Origin: Rhizobium sp. ARZ01 | GTDB lineage: Bacteria; Pseudomonadota; Alphaproteobacteria; Rhizobiales; Rhizobiaceae | Assembly: GCF_014851675.1 (NCBI RefSeq) | Contig: NZ_JACVAE010000001.1 | Location: forward strand, 1,798,001-1,862,000 | Length of the DNA: 64,000 nucleotides | Direction of reading: 5' to 3' | Part shown: piece after piece, positions 37,311 to 46,485 of the stretch | Position numbering within the stretch: position 1 is the stretch's first letter | Layout: each line of letters opens with the position of its first letter | Made by a program: the position numbers and the translations under genes | The notes under the pieces: generated by a model | The model's input: only the letters and a program-made list of their open reading frames with translations | What the model was told of the DNA's origin: nothing | The model's database searches: none

Positions 37311-37496
37311 AGTTGCTCTCCCGCTGCCATCAGACTGGAGATCAAAGGTGTGACCTTCCACGATCTACGCGGGATGGCGATCACCTACGCCTATGGGCAC
37401 CTCGACAAATCGCACGACGAAGAGATCAAGCTGATTTCGGAGATTTCCCGCCATTCGGCAGAGGACGCCGAATTGATGTTAGCAGGCGGAGCGTGA
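37311..37496 (+). pseudogene. Tyrosine recombinase (integrase) C-terminal fragment
   Basis: Starting six bases after the tRNA is an open segment encoding VTFHDLRGMAITYAYGHLDK and ISRHSAEDAELMLAGGA. The box HDLRG carries the catalytic His and Arg of tyrosine recombinases, and RHS corresponds to the later GHS box. The protein stops before the position of the tyrosine nucleophile, and the whole N-terminus is missing. It is therefore a dead remnant, inserted next to a tRNA gene as integrases usually are. The last 18 bases overlap the convergent racemase gene. Confidence 0.75.
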
Positions 37497-38213
37497 GACC
37501 ACCAGGTCGCCGGACTTGTCGCGTGGATAGGCATAGGCACCGGTCTTCGAGGTGCGAAAGCCGCCGCTCGCCAGCGCCTCGGCGAGCTTGACGGCGGCCG
37601 TCACCCCGTCGATCACCGGCACGCCCGTTTCGCGCGAAAGCCAGGCGCACAGGTCCGCCATGCCGGCGCAGCCGAGAACAATGGCGTCGACGCCATCCTC
37701 GCGAATTGCTACTCGGGCCTCGGCCAGAAGCTTCGCGCGTGCGGTGTCCGGGTCGGCCTCGAGCGCCAGGACTGGCAGGTCGACCGCGCGCACACGGCGG
37801 CAGCGGGCAGCGGCGCCATAATGCGCCACGAGGTCCTCGATTACAGGCACCGACCGCGGCAGCGTAGTGATGACGGAGAAGCGTGTCGCCACGGTGACCG
37901 CCACCTGCACCGCTGCCTGGCAGATGCCGATGACAGGGCCGGAGGCCACTTCGCGGGCAGCGGCAAGGCCGGGATCGTCGAAGCAGGCAATCACATGCGC
38001 CGATGCGCCCCGCATGTCGGCGGCACGAATGGCGGCCAGCATCGCCGGCACGGCCATGGCTTCGTCAGAATAGCCCTCGATCGACGCGGGAGAGCCCGTG
38101 GCGGTCTCCGCATCGATCACCGACCCTGCCGACCGGGCCGCCTCGGCGGCGCGTGCGATCTGATCGGTCATGGAGGCGGTGGAATTCGGATTGATGACGT
38201 GGATGCGGATCAT
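37479..38213 (-). CDS. Asp/Glu/hydantoin racemase family protein
   Basis: 244 residues. The pair of catalytic cysteines expected in this cofactor-independent family is present: Cys77 in VIACFDDPG and Cys182 in VLGCAGMAD. INPNSTASMT is at the N-terminus, as in hydantoin racemases and AroM/maleate isomerase relatives. It probably racemises a 5-substituted hydantoin or a similar chiral cyclic compound. Its ATG overlaps the flavin reductase stop by four bases, so it is the last gene of the leftward operon that also contains a cytosine-deaminase-type enzyme and a PotABCD-like transporter. Confidence 0.88.
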   Translation of the reverse strand: MIRIHVINPNSTASMTDQIARAAEAARSAGSVIDAETATGSPASIEGYSDEAMAVPAMLAAIRAADMRGASAHVIACFDDPGLAAAREVASGPVIGICQAAVQVAVTVATRFSVITTLPRSVPVIEDLVAHYGAAARCRRVRAVDLPVLALEADPDTARAKLLAEARVAIREDGVDAIVLGCAGMADLCAWLSRETGVPVIDGVTAAVKLAEALASGGFRTSKTGAYAYPRDKSGDLVVSRSAC

Positions 38214-38866
38214 GGAACGGCCCTTTCCGGCCTCGGGATCACCTGGGCGACCTCGTAATGCAATAGTTCGTCCGGCTTCTTCAGCTCGAATTGATGGTGA
38301 GAGGTGATGTAGTTGTCGTTGTGCAGCCGGGCGATCGGCTGGTAGGTCATTGGGTTTACATACCGTCCGTCGGCATCAAGGCACTGGTCATCGATGTGCA
38401 TATGCACGACTTCGCCGATGACAAGGACACGCTTGTGATAATCGAGAATGCGCTCGACCTTGCATTCGAAGCTGCACGGGCTTTCGGCAATGCGGGCGAC
38501 ATCTATCTGCTTGGATGGCACCGGCGTCAGGCCGGCGAAATCCAGCTCGTCCACCTCGGAGGCAAAGTTGACGCTGCAGACGATCATCGCCTCGGCGAGC
38601 GCCATGTCGACCATGTTGACGACGAATTCGCCGGTGCGGCGGATATTGGCAACCGTGTCCTTCTCGTCGCCATTGCCGCGGGTCTGGATGCCGAGCACCA
38701 CCAGCGGCGGTTCGTGTGCGAACACGTTGAAAAAGCTCATCGGCGCGGCATTGTTGTGCCCGGCCGGAGAGCGGGTTCCAACAAGGGCAATCGGACGCGG
38801 GCCGATGAAATTGGTCAGCAGACGGTAGCGGTCGCAGCCGGGAAGCGTCGTGAAATCAATGTTCAT
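38210..38866 (-). CDS. Flavin reductase family protein (FMN-binding split barrel)
   Basis: 218 residues of the DIM6/NTAB flavin reductase-like family. Landmarks are LTNFIGPRPIALVGTRSPAGHNNAAPMSFF, which forms the FMN phosphate-binding strand-turn, then EFVVNMVDMALAEAM and KRVLVIGEVVHMHID. Such enzymes bind FMN and may supply reduced flavin to a monooxygenase, or act on a small aromatic substrate. No monooxygenase is adjacent. The chosen ATG at 38866 gives the conserved N-terminus and has GGGAC upstream. It lies between an amidohydrolase and the racemase. Confidence 0.85.
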   Translation of the reverse strand: MNIDFTTLPGCDRYRLLTNFIGPRPIALVGTRSPAGHNNAAPMSFFNVFAHEPPLVVLGIQTRGNGDEKDTVANIRRTGEFVVNMVDMALAEAMIVCSVNFASEVDELDFAGLTPVPSKQIDVARIAESPCSFECKVERILDYHKRVLVIGEVVHMHIDDQCLDADGRYVNPMTYQPIARLHNDNYITSHHQFELKKPDELLHYEVAQVIPRPERAVP

Positions 38867-38891
38867 GTCCCGTTGTCCCGCATGGCTGGCC

Positions 38892-40049
38892 TCATCCGCA
38901 AACCACCGCGCCCCGGCGCACGACGCGGCGACCAGCCGGCCGGCGGCAGAGCGCGTCACCAACGTTCAATGCCTCGATCATTACGAAATCGGCACGCGCA
39001 CCGGCCCGCAGTCCGTAGTCGGCGAGGCCGATTGCCTTTGCGGCACCGTCCGTGGCGCAACCGAGCGCGCGGCGGAAATCGGCGTCAGTGTTCCAATCGA
39101 AGCGGTAGGCGGTCAGGAAGGCGCGCTCCAGCATGTCGCCATTGCCGAGCGGCGACCAGGCGTCGCGAATGCCGTCCGATCCGCAGCAGAGCGTGACGCC
39201 GAGTTCGGTCAACTGCTCGACAGGCGGCACGGCCACATCGGCTGGCGCCGAAGTCATCAACGAGATGCGCAGGTCAGCGAGCCGTCGGCCAATCCTCTCA
39301 AGCTTCGCCGGCGCAATCATGCCGAGACAATAGGCATGCGAGACCATGACCTTGCCGGCCAGCCCGGACGCCTCGGTATAGTCGGCGATGCGCTCGATCT
39401 GCCACGCACCGAGTTCGCCCTTGTCATGGAGGTGGATGTCGACGCCTGCCCCCTTCTCGACGGCGAGGTCGAAGACGAAACGGAGCTGTCCGTCGGGGTC
39501 GCCATCGATGCCGGCCGGATCGAGGCCGCCGACGGTTTCCACGCCCATGTCGATCGCCTGCCGGATGAGTTCCGTGGTGCCCGGACGGCACAGAAGCCCC
39601 TGCTGTGGAAAGGCCACGAATTGCAGGTCCACCTTGTCGCGCCAGCTCTCGCGCAGCCGCAACATGGCCTCGACATGCGAAAGGCCCATGTCGGGCGCCA
39701 CGTCGATGTGCGAGCGAACCGCCGTGGTGCCGTAACGTAGCATTTCGGAGAGCAGGCGGGAGGCGCGCTCTTCCGGCGGGGTTGGATTTGCCGTGAGAAC
39801 GCGACGCTCATTGTCGATATAGTCGCGCAGCCGCGCGGCGCGCTGACCGGGCTGCCAACCCTCCCCCCACAGCGTCTTGTCGAGATGCACGTGCGGCTCG
39901 ACGAAGGCGGGCAGGACCAGCCGCCCTTCACAATCGACCGCATCGGGGGCCGTGATGCCGGCGCCGATCGCCTCGATCACGCCGCTGGAGCAGCGGATGC
40001 CGATCGACTGTCCATCCATGTCGCGCAGATTGGTATAGGTGGTGGTCAT
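38892..40049 (-). CDS. Amidohydrolase, cytosine deaminase / AtzC-like (copy 1)
   Basis: 385 residues. A metal-dependent TIM-barrel hydrolase. It has HxH (His53, His55) in EPHVHLDKT, then RSHIDVAPD, VGGLDPAGIDGD and the barrel histidine in DIHLHDKG. SHAYCLG and the catalytic aspartate in GSDGIRDAWSPLGNGDML follow. The motif set matches cytosine deaminase and AtzC (N-isopropylammelide amidohydrolase), which remove amino or alkylamino groups from N-heterocycles. The substrate is open. It is translationally close to a binding protein gene upstream (65-base gap with a hairpin) and to the flavin reductase downstream. Confidence 0.88.
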   Translation of the reverse strand: MTTTYTNLRDMDGQSIGIRCSSGVIEAIGAGITAPDAVDCEGRLVLPAFVEPHVHLDKTLWGEGWQPGQRAARLRDYIDNERRVLTANPTPPEERASRLLSEMLRYGTTAVRSHIDVAPDMGLSHVEAMLRLRESWRDKVDLQFVAFPQQGLLCRPGTTELIRQAIDMGVETVGGLDPAGIDGDPDGQLRFVFDLAVEKGAGVDIHLHDKGELGAWQIERIADYTEASGLAGKVMVSHAYCLGMIAPAKLERIGRRLADLRISLMTSAPADVAVPPVEQLTELGVTLCCGSDGIRDAWSPLGNGDMLERAFLTAYRFDWNTDADFRRALGCATDGAAKAIGLADYGLRAGARADFVMIEALNVGDALCRRPAGRRVVRRGAVVCG

Positions 40050-40067
40050 GCTCGCCTCTCTGGTTTC

Positions 40068-40093
40068 GATGCGCGGCCACAAGACCGCGCATC
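40068..40093 (-). other. Hairpin after the PotD-like gene
   Basis: GATGCGCGG and CCGCGCATC form a 9-base-pair perfect stem with an 8-base loop, between the binding protein gene and the amidohydrolase gene. It lacks a T-run, so mRNA end protection or partial termination is likely. Confidence 0.6.
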
Positions 40094-40113
40094 AGTCATC
40101 TGTCCGATCGGTG

Positions 40114-41163
40114 TCAGCCCTTCAGGCGGGTCCAGATCCGGTCACGCAGCTCTCGGGCCTTCGGGCCGCAATCCTGCGTCGGCACCAGCCTCGGGGCGTA
40201 TTCCTCGGGCATGTTGATCGCCTCCATCTTCTTCCACTGATCCTTGAGGAACTCGTCGGACTTGATGGCGTTGGCATAGGCAATCGCGTTCGACACCGCG
40301 GCCGCATTCTCGGGCGCCATCATCCAGTTGATGAAGATCTTCGCGTTTTCCGGATGCGGGGCGTTGGCCGGAACCGCGAAGTTGTCGCGGAACATCGGTG
40401 TGCCTTCCTTCGGATAGAGGAAGCGGATCGTGTCGCGCTGCGCGGTCGCACGGGCCGTGGCACCGTTCCACACATGATGCATCGCGACTTCGCCGGAGGC
40501 CATGCGGTCGACCGTGCTGTCGGAGCTGTAGAGCTTCAGCTTCTCCTTCTGTGCCTGGAGCAATTCGAGGATGCGGGCGGCGTCCTCGTTGCTTTCTGTG
40601 CATTGCGGAATGCCGAGGTAGAGCGAGGCGGCGAGGATCTCGTCGCTGGCGGTGTCGAGCGCGGCGATCTTGCCTTCGAGGCCCGGACGCGGCTCGAAAT
40701 ACTCCTTCCAGCTGGCTTCCAGCGTGCCGCCTTCGACCTGCGCGCTGTCATAGGCAAGACCGGTCACGCCCCAGAGGTAGGGCGCCGAATACTCGTGCTT
40801 CGGGTCGAAATCGGGATTCCTGAACGCGTCCTTCATGTGGGCGTAGTTCGACATCTGGTTGGTGTCAATTTTCATCAACAACCCGTCCTTGATCAGGCCC
40901 GGAATGACGTAGTCGCTCGGCACGATCACGTCGTAGGATGCGCCACCTGACTGGAGCTTCGCCAGCAGCGTGTCGTTGCTGTCGAACCCGTCGAGGATCA
41001 CCTTGATGCCGGTTTCCTTCTCGAACTTCGTCAGAAGCTCGACCGGGTAGTAGTCCGTCCAGTTGTAGAAGAAGAGCGTCTTCTCCGCATCCTGCGCCGC
41101 AGCGGGCAGCGCAAAGAGGGTTGCGGCGACAAGGGCTGCACCAAAGCAGGCTTTCAAGGGCAT
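40114..41163 (-). CDS. Periplasmic binding protein, PotD/spermidine-putrescine type
   Basis: 349 residues. The signal peptide ends LPAAAQ. FFYNWTDYYPVELLTKFEKETG is the standard N-terminus of the polyamine-type (family 1/8) binding proteins. ASYDVIVPSDYVIPGLIKDG, FINWMMAPENAAAVSNAI and CGPKARELRDRIW complete the pattern. The gene is preceded by GGAGGAG. It is the last gene of potABCD-like order ATPase, permease, permease, binding protein. In this context the ligand could be a cyclic or nitrogen-rich compound rather than a polyamine. Confidence 0.9.
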   Translation of the reverse strand: MPLKACFGAALVAATLFALPAAAQDAEKTLFFYNWTDYYPVELLTKFEKETGIKVILDGFDSNDTLLAKLQSGGASYDVIVPSDYVIPGLIKDGLLMKIDTNQMSNYAHMKDAFRNPDFDPKHEYSAPYLWGVTGLAYDSAQVEGGTLEASWKEYFEPRPGLEGKIAALDTASDEILAASLYLGIPQCTESNEDAARILELLQAQKEKLKLYSSDSTVDRMASGEVAMHHVWNGATARATAQRDTIRFLYPKEGTPMFRDNFAVPANAPHPENAKIFINWMMAPENAAAVSNAIAYANAIKSDEFLKDQWKKMEAINMPEEYAPRLVPTQDCGPKARELRDRIWTRLKG

Positions 41164-41180
41164 TGCGGTACTCCTCCAGG

Positions 41181-41954
41181 TTAACGGCGCAAACGGCCGA
41201 GAAAAAACGACAGCGAAACGAGCAGCACCGAGACGATCAGCATGACCGCCGAGATCGCGTTGATCTCCGGCGTGATGCCCGCCCGGATGGCCGAGAAGAT
41301 GTAGACCGGCAGGGTCGTCGTGCCGGGACCGGCCAGGAAGAACGAGGTCAGGAAGTCGTCGAGGCTGGTGACGAAGGCGAGCGTAAAGCCCGCCATGACG
41401 CCCGGCCACAAGAGCGGCATCGTCACCCTGCGGAAGGTGCGAAAGCGATTGGCGTAGAGATCGAAAGCGGCCTCTTCGTAGCTTGCGCTGATCCCCTCCA
41501 GACGGGCCCGGATCGGCAGATAGGCGAAGGGGATGCAGAAAGCGGTATGGGCGGCGATCATCGCGCCGAGACCGAGTTGCACGCCCACCGAGACGAAGAG
41601 CAGCAGCGTCGCCACCGCGACCACGATCTCGGGCAGAATCAGCGGCGCGTTTAGGACCGTTTCCGACGCGCCCCGGCCGAGAAAGGCGCGTCGCATCGCA
41701 AGCGCTGCCATCAGGGCAAGGATCGTCGCAGCCGTCGCCGCACAAACCGCCAGCACCAGCGAGTTCCAGGCGGCCGCCCGGATCGACGGGTTGATCAGAA
41801 TGCGGCCGTACCAGTCGAGCGAGGCATGGGTCCAGACCGTCGCCGTCCGGTTTGCATTGAAGCTGTAGGCGATCAGCACGATGACGGGCACGTAGAGATA
41901 GGCCAGCACGGCAAGCGAGATTTCACGTGTGAAGGGAAAACGCTTGGGGCTCAT
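41181..41954 (-). CDS. ABC permease, PotC type
   Basis: 257 residues with six membrane helices. FPFTREISLAVLAYLYVPVIVLIAYSFN opens the protein. The EAA loop SYEEAAFDLYANRFRTFRRVTMPLLWPG is typical of PotC-like permeases, and SLDDFLTSFFLAGPGTTTLPVYIF is another family segment. Its start overlaps the stop of the PotB-like gene as ATGA, so translation is coupled. It is paired with the PotB-like gene to form the channel. Confidence 0.9.
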   Translation of the reverse strand: MSPKRFPFTREISLAVLAYLYVPVIVLIAYSFNANRTATVWTHASLDWYGRILINPSIRAAAWNSLVLAVCAATAATILALMAALAMRRAFLGRGASETVLNAPLILPEIVVAVATLLLFVSVGVQLGLGAMIAAHTAFCIPFAYLPIRARLEGISASYEEAAFDLYANRFRTFRRVTMPLLWPGVMAGFTLAFVTSLDDFLTSFFLAGPGTTTLPVYIFSAIRAGITPEINAISAVMLIVSVLLVSLSFFLGRLRR

Positions 41955-42832
41955 GCAGTCCTCCTGTTCCGCCACAGCGCCATGCCGGTCATCACGATCA
42001 GCATGACCGCGAGCAGCACCACCGAGAGCGCAGCCCCGAAGGGCCAGTTACGCGAGGCGCCGAACTGCATCTGGATGATGTTACCGAGCATCAGCGTCTT
42101 TCCGCCGCCGAGAAGCGCTGGCGTGACGAAGGCGCCGAGGCACGGAATGAAGACGAGCAGACATCCCGCCACGATGCCGGGCGTCGCAATGGGCAACACC
42201 ACTCGGCGAAGCGCGCGTGCGCGTGTCGCGCCGAGATCATGGGCGGCGTCCAGCAGCCGCCAGTGGAATTTCTCGAAGACCGTATAGAGCGGCAGGATCA
42301 TGAACGGCAGGAAGGAATAGGTCAGGCCAATGGCGACGGCGACATCATTGTAGAGCAGTTGCACCGGCCCGAAGGGAGAAAGGGCGTTCACAGCCTGGGC
42401 CACCCAACCATCCTCGCGCAGGATGATGAGCCAGGCGTAGTTGCGGACCAGAAGGTTGGTCCAGAACGGGATCGTGATGAGCAGCAGCATGATGTCGCGC
42501 CCGGTGCGCGAAAGGCTGGCGATCCAGAGCGCGACCGGCAGGCCGAGCAGCAGGCTGAGCAGCATCGTCACCGCGGCCTGCGCGACGGATCGCAGGAAGA
42601 TCACCAGATAGCTGGTGTTGAGGATCATCGTGCCGTCGAAGTCCTCTTCCCAGACGAGGCGAACGTAGTTCGCGGCGGACGGGGCGGAATTCCAGTCCAC
42701 CCCGGCGCTGCCGCCCTTCTGAAGAAAGGAGATCCAGCCCATCAGGCAAAGCGGCAGGCCGATCAGGACCAGGATGACGGCCAGGGACGGCGCGAGAAGC
42801 AGGGATCGACGCAAGGTGGACTGATGCGTCAT
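41951..42832 (-). CDS. ABC permease, PotB type
   Basis: 293 residues with six membrane helices. It has LVWEEDFDGTMILNTSYLVIFLRSV, the family segment TIPFWTNLLVRNYAWLIIL, and EAA-like LLDAAHDLGATRARALRRVVLPIATPG. The start is overlapped by four bases with the stop of the ATPase gene (ATGA) and its stop overlaps the PotC-like start, a compact operon. It forms the heterodimeric pore with PotC-like protein. Confidence 0.9.
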   Translation of the reverse strand: MTHQSTLRRSLLLAPSLAVILVLIGLPLCLMGWISFLQKGGSAGVDWNSAPSAANYVRLVWEEDFDGTMILNTSYLVIFLRSVAQAAVTMLLSLLLGLPVALWIASLSRTGRDIMLLLITIPFWTNLLVRNYAWLIILREDGWVAQAVNALSPFGPVQLLYNDVAVAIGLTYSFLPFMILPLYTVFEKFHWRLLDAAHDLGATRARALRRVVLPIATPGIVAGCLLVFIPCLGAFVTPALLGGGKTLMLGNIIQMQFGASRNWPFGAALSVVLLAVMLIVMTGMALWRNRRTA

Positions 42833-43896
42833 TGTGCGAGCACCCGCAGGGCTTCAACCGGCAGCGCCAGGCCGACCGCGCTGCCCGTCTCCGGCGGCGA
42901 TTCGGACGATTCGGTTTGCCGCAGCAGGAAGGTGCTGCCGTCCGGCAGGCCGAGCTTGTGCAGCATGGCGGTGCCGAGATAGGCGGAATGGATGACCGTG
43001 GCTTCAAGCGCGCCCTCCCCGGTCGGCACGAGCCGCGCGCGCTCCGGCCGGACCGCGACCGTCACACGCCCCGACACCTCGTGGGGCAGTGGCAGGACGA
43101 TACCCGAGTCGAGGCGCACCCCCCTGCCCGGCAAGGCCTCGCCTTCCAACAGATTGATGTCGCCGATGAAGTCGGCCACGAAACGATGGGTCGGCGCCTC
43201 GTATATCTCGCGCGGCGGGCCCATTTGCAGGATCTTGCCGGATTGCATAACGGCGACGCGGTCAGAAAGGGTTAGCGCCTCTTCCTGATCGTGGGTGACG
43301 AAGAGAAACGTGATGCCGGCCTCGGCCTGCAACTGCTTCAGTTCGATCTGCATCTCCTTGCGGAGCTTGAGATCGAGTGCCGACAGGGGTTCATCGAGAA
43401 GCAGCACCCTTGGGCGCGGTGCAAGCGCGCGAGCGAGCGCCACCCGCTGCTGCTGGCCGCCCGAAAGTTCGGCCGGACGGCGGTGGGCGAAGCCCCCCAT
43501 CCGCACCATTTCCAGCACCTCGCCGACGCGATTCTTGATGGCATCGCGCGCAAGCCGCTGTTCCTCCAGCGCAAAGGCGACGTTCTGCGCCACCGTCAGG
43601 TGCGGGAAAAGCGCATAGCTCTGGAACACGGTGTTGACCGGGCGACGGAAGGGCGGGATCGCGGTCACGTCCTGCCCTTCGATGGCGATCGAACCGCTGT
43701 CCGCGGTCTCGAAGCCTGCAATCAGCCGCAGCAGCGTTGTCTTGCCGCAGCCCGAGGGACCGAGAAGCGTGAAGAACTCGCGCCGACCGATGTCCACGGA
43801 CACGTTGTCGAGCACTGGGACAGCATAGATGCCCTTGCCAAAGCTCTTGCCGACCTTTCGGACGGAAACCGCAGGGGGAACGGATGCGTCTGTCAT
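42829..43896 (-). CDS. ABC ATP-binding protein, PotA type
   Basis: 355 residues. Walker A GPSGCGKTT (46-54), signature [15 protein letters not shown] (about 144), Walker B RVLLLDEPLSALD and H-loop FVTHDQEEAL are all intact. A TOBE-type C-terminal domain (about 265-345) includes VTVAVRPERARLVPTGEGA. This is the standard PotA architecture. The start MTDASVPPAV has AGAGGG upstream at normal spacing. It is the first gene of the four-gene transporter operon. Confidence 0.92.
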   Translation of the reverse strand: MTDASVPPAVSVRKVGKSFGKGIYAVPVLDNVSVDIGRREFFTLLGPSGCGKTTLLRLIAGFETADSGSIAIEGQDVTAIPPFRRPVNTVFQSYALFPHLTVAQNVAFALEEQRLARDAIKNRVGEVLEMVRMGGFAHRRPAELSGGQQQRVALARALAPRPRVLLLDEPLSALDLKLRKEMQIELKQLQAEAGITFLFVTHDQEEALTLSDRVAVMQSGKILQMGPPREIYEAPTHRFVADFIGDINLLEGEALPGRGVRLDSGIVLPLPHEVSGRVTVAVRPERARLVPTGEGALEATVIHSAYLGTAMLHKLGLPDGSTFLLRQTESSESPPETGSAVGLALPVEALRVLAQ

Positions 43897-44336
43897 GCTG
43901 ACCCTCTTGGTGCGATTGACCAGGCGCATCCTGTATCGCATCCACTTTTATGTCAACATTGCATCCAATTTAGGTGTTCTATTCATACTAAAAATCCTTA
44001 GACAAATGAACTGGCGGCGCCAGCGCCACCAAAACTGCCACCCAGGCGAAGGGCAATGGCGAGCCCATATCTATCTAAAAACGGGACCTTTTCCCGGATC
44101 AACTTGATTCAGGAACAATGCCGAGAACCGCCACCGCTGACAGAAGGAAAACAAGCAGGTTACGCGGTAGCCCGCTGCGTGCATCGCCTTCGTGGGTCCT
44201 GCACCATGTATCCGATACATATTGTATACGGCTAGGCGCTTGCGCGGCGCGACGGGAAATGAGGTCGATCCCATGGGTCAGGTGGCGGCGGAAAGAAAAG
44301 ATGACCCCACCTCTGTCCGCGGCAAGACGGGAGTGC
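43897..44336. other. 440-base gap without a gene; contains candidate operators
   Basis: No convincing coding sequence is visible on either strand. The left third is AT-rich and precedes the PotA-like gene (promoter expected). The centre holds an inverted repeat listed separately. The rest has no feature I can identify. The gap separates the gntR-type gene from the transporter operon it may control. Confidence 0.6.
44207..44229. promoter_or_regulatory. Inverted repeats, candidate GntR operator
   Basis: TGTATC-C-GATACA is a perfect 6-base inverted repeat with one central base, and TTGTATAC starts two bases later. Sites with a GTATAC core are typical of FCD-type GntR regulators. The adjacent gene encodes such a protein, so control of the PotABCD-like operon, and possibly of the regulator itself, is inferred. 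Confidence 0.5.
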
Positions 44337-45053
44337 CTACAGACCCTCTTCCTTGGCGTAGGCCGCAAGGAGATCCGGAAAATCCTTTTCCGAATTGGTC
44401 TTCAGCAGCGCGCGGGTCGTTATCGCCTCGATGTGGTGATCCATCAATTCGGACGCCTTTTCCCGATCGTTGCGGGCAAGGGCGGCAATCAGTTCACGAT
44501 GCTCCGACACTGCGCAGTCTGAAGAATGCGGGCGTCCGTAGAGCGACAGAACCATGGACGATCGCGAAACGAGTTCGGTGACGTATCGCGACAAGATCCC
44601 GTTCTCCGTCAGTTCCGCGAGCAGGACGTGAAACTCGCCGGCGAGTTGGATCGAGATCGACGGATTATCGAGTCGCGCCTTGTCTTCGGCCTCCACATGC
44701 GCCTCGAGTTGCTTGATCTGCTGGGCCGTCAGCTTGCCGATCAGGCTATCGACCACCAGCGTCTCCAACGCCCGACGCACCGCGAAGATGTTTCGACCGT
44801 CCTCCAGGCTCGGCTGGCTGACACAAGCTCCCTTGTGCGGGCGCAGTTCGATCAAGCCCTCGCCATTGAGCCGCGCGAGCGCCTGCCGCACGATCGTGCG
44901 GCTGACGCCGAGTCGTTCGCCGATCGAATCCTCGGGAAGCTTCGTCCCTGCAGCAAGCGCCTGATCGAGGATGGCGCGCTTCAAGGTGCGGTAGACGGCA
45001 TCAGATTTGGATACCGCCGATTTCTGATTTCCATCACGAGGTTTGGGGGTCAT
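44337..45053 (-). CDS. GntR-family transcriptional regulator (FCD/FadR-type)
   Basis: 238 residues. A winged-helix DNA-binding domain (DAVYRTLKRAILDQALAAGTKL, then LGVSRTIVRQALARLNGEGLIEL) spans about 15-85. An FCD ligand domain with AVRRALETLVVDSL and AALARNDREKASELMDHHIEAI spans about 90-215. FCD regulators respond to organic acids or catabolic intermediates, often using a bound metal. It lies among catabolic genes and probably represses the PotABCD-like operon downstream, and perhaps the divergent operons near 47.9 kb. The ATG follows AGGACACCC. Confidence 0.9.
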   Translation of the reverse strand: MTPKPRDGNQKSAVSKSDAVYRTLKRAILDQALAAGTKLPEDSIGERLGVSRTIVRQALARLNGEGLIELRPHKGACVSQPSLEDGRNIFAVRRALETLVVDSLIGKLTAQQIKQLEAHVEAEDKARLDNPSISIQLAGEFHVLLAELTENGILSRYVTELVSRSSMVLSLYGRPHSSDCAVSEHRELIAALARNDREKASELMDHHIEAITTRALLKTNSEKDFPDLLAAYAKEEGL

Positions 45054-45249
45054 GGGTGTCCTGAAAGAGTAGCGAAGCCTCCGGCCCGAAACGCTTGCAA
45101 AGCCGAGGATTTGTAACAACTATCACTGCATGGCCCGAGCCGTAAAGGCGTCGGCCGATGGCAAAGGAATGGTTGTTACGGCATTTCCTGTTCCCGTGCG
45201 GGGCGAACGTTTTGCCGGGACAATCGCCGGCCCGCCCCAATGAGTAAGT

Positions 45250-46449
45250 TTATTCAATCGCCGGCAGGTCACCGGCCGGTTCGCCGCCGCGCACCAGGAC
45301 ACAGCCGCGGCGGATGACAGTTCGCTTCTGCGGTGTGAGGGCCACAACTTCCGCCATGGTTCGGGCCGGCACGAGCACCAGATCGCCGAAGCAGCCCTCG
45401 GAAAAGCCGTAGTGGTCGAGGCCGAGGCCTTCTGCGCCGCCGTACGTGCAGACCCGCGCGGTTTCCTCCAGATCGGAATCATTCGTCATGCCGTTGCGCT
45501 GCGCCAGATACTTCGCTCGCTCCAGCATGTCGCCATTGCCCCATGGCTCCCAGGTGCCCTGAATGCCGTCGGAGCCGGAGGCGACCACGACGCCGCTTTG
45601 CCGCATCAGGCGCAGCGGCAGGGCCGGCGCCGAGGGGCTGCCGACGGTCATCACCGCGACGCGCTCCGCTGCAAGCACCTCGATCAACGCCTGTTGACGC
45701 GCGGAATCAAGCACGCCGAGACAATAGGCGTGGCTGACCATCACCCGCCCTTGCAGCGACAAGGCACGGGTGCGCTCGAGGATGAGTTCGAGACAGAAGG
45801 CGCCCAGATCGCCTGGTTCGTGCAGATGGATGTCGACCGGTTTTGCATGGCGATCCGCAAGCTCAAAGATAGCATCGAGATGGCGCACCGGATCGCGCTC
45901 GATGGTGGCAGGGTCGATGCCACCGACAATGTCCGCACCCGCCCTCAAGGCCGCATCCATCAGTTCGAGCGTACCCTCTCGCTGCAGCATGCCGCTCTGC
46001 GGAAAGGCGACGATCTGCACGTCGACCAGACCGCGCAACGCCTCCCGGGTTTTGATCACACCCTCGATGTTGGCGATGCCGATTTCGGTGTCGACATCGA
46101 CATGGCTGCGAATGTGCAGAACGCCGTGGGGAAGCGTCTGCATGATCTGGCGGGCTGATTGCCGGCGCGCGTCGATGCCAAGTTCACGCTTGGCTTTGCG
46201 GTCGGCCAAGATGCGGTCGTTGCGGGTCGGGCCGACGCGGTTCTCGAACCAGTCCATGCCGACAAGCGTCTTGTCGAGGTGGGTGTGTGCTTCGACAAGA
46301 CCCGGCAAGGCGATATGCCCGGTCGCGTCGATCTCGATTGCCGAACGGACCTCATTTGCCGCGACGAACCGGCCATCGCGGATGAAGAGGTCAACCGGAG
46401 GTCCGCCGAACGGGCGGGCATTGCGGATGAACAGGTCTGCGGCCATCAT
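45250..46449 (-). CDS. Amidohydrolase, cytosine deaminase / AtzC-like (copy 2)
   Basis: 399 residues. HxH is His55 and His57 in VEAHTHLDKTL. RSHVDVDTEIG, VGGIDPATIERDP, DIHLHEPGDLGAF, SHAYCLGVLD and GSDGIQGTWEPWGNGDMLE follow. It is closer to copy 3 (59.5 kb) than to copy 1. It probably hydrolyses a ring or side-chain amine on a pyrimidine-, triazine- or hydantoin-like substrate. It is 36 bases downstream of the AtzA-type gene and cotranscribed with it. Two adjacent start codons share the same ribosome binding site, GAGAGGATCC. Confidence 0.88.
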   Translation of the reverse strand: MMAADLFIRNARPFGGPPVDLFIRDGRFVAANEVRSAIEIDATGHIALPGLVEAHTHLDKTLVGMDWFENRVGPTRNDRILADRKAKRELGIDARRQSARQIMQTLPHGVLHIRSHVDVDTEIGIANIEGVIKTREALRGLVDVQIVAFPQSGMLQREGTLELMDAALRAGADIVGGIDPATIERDPVRHLDAIFELADRHAKPVDIHLHEPGDLGAFCLELILERTRALSLQGRVMVSHAYCLGVLDSARQQALIEVLAAERVAVMTVGSPSAPALPLRLMRQSGVVVASGSDGIQGTWEPWGNGDMLERAKYLAQRNGMTNDSDLEETARVCTYGGAEGLGLDHYGFSEGCFGDLVLVPARTMAEVVALTPQKRTVIRRGCVLVRGGEPAGDLPAIE

Positions 46450-46485
46450 GGATCCTCTCGCATTTCCACCTGTTGCGCGCGGAGG

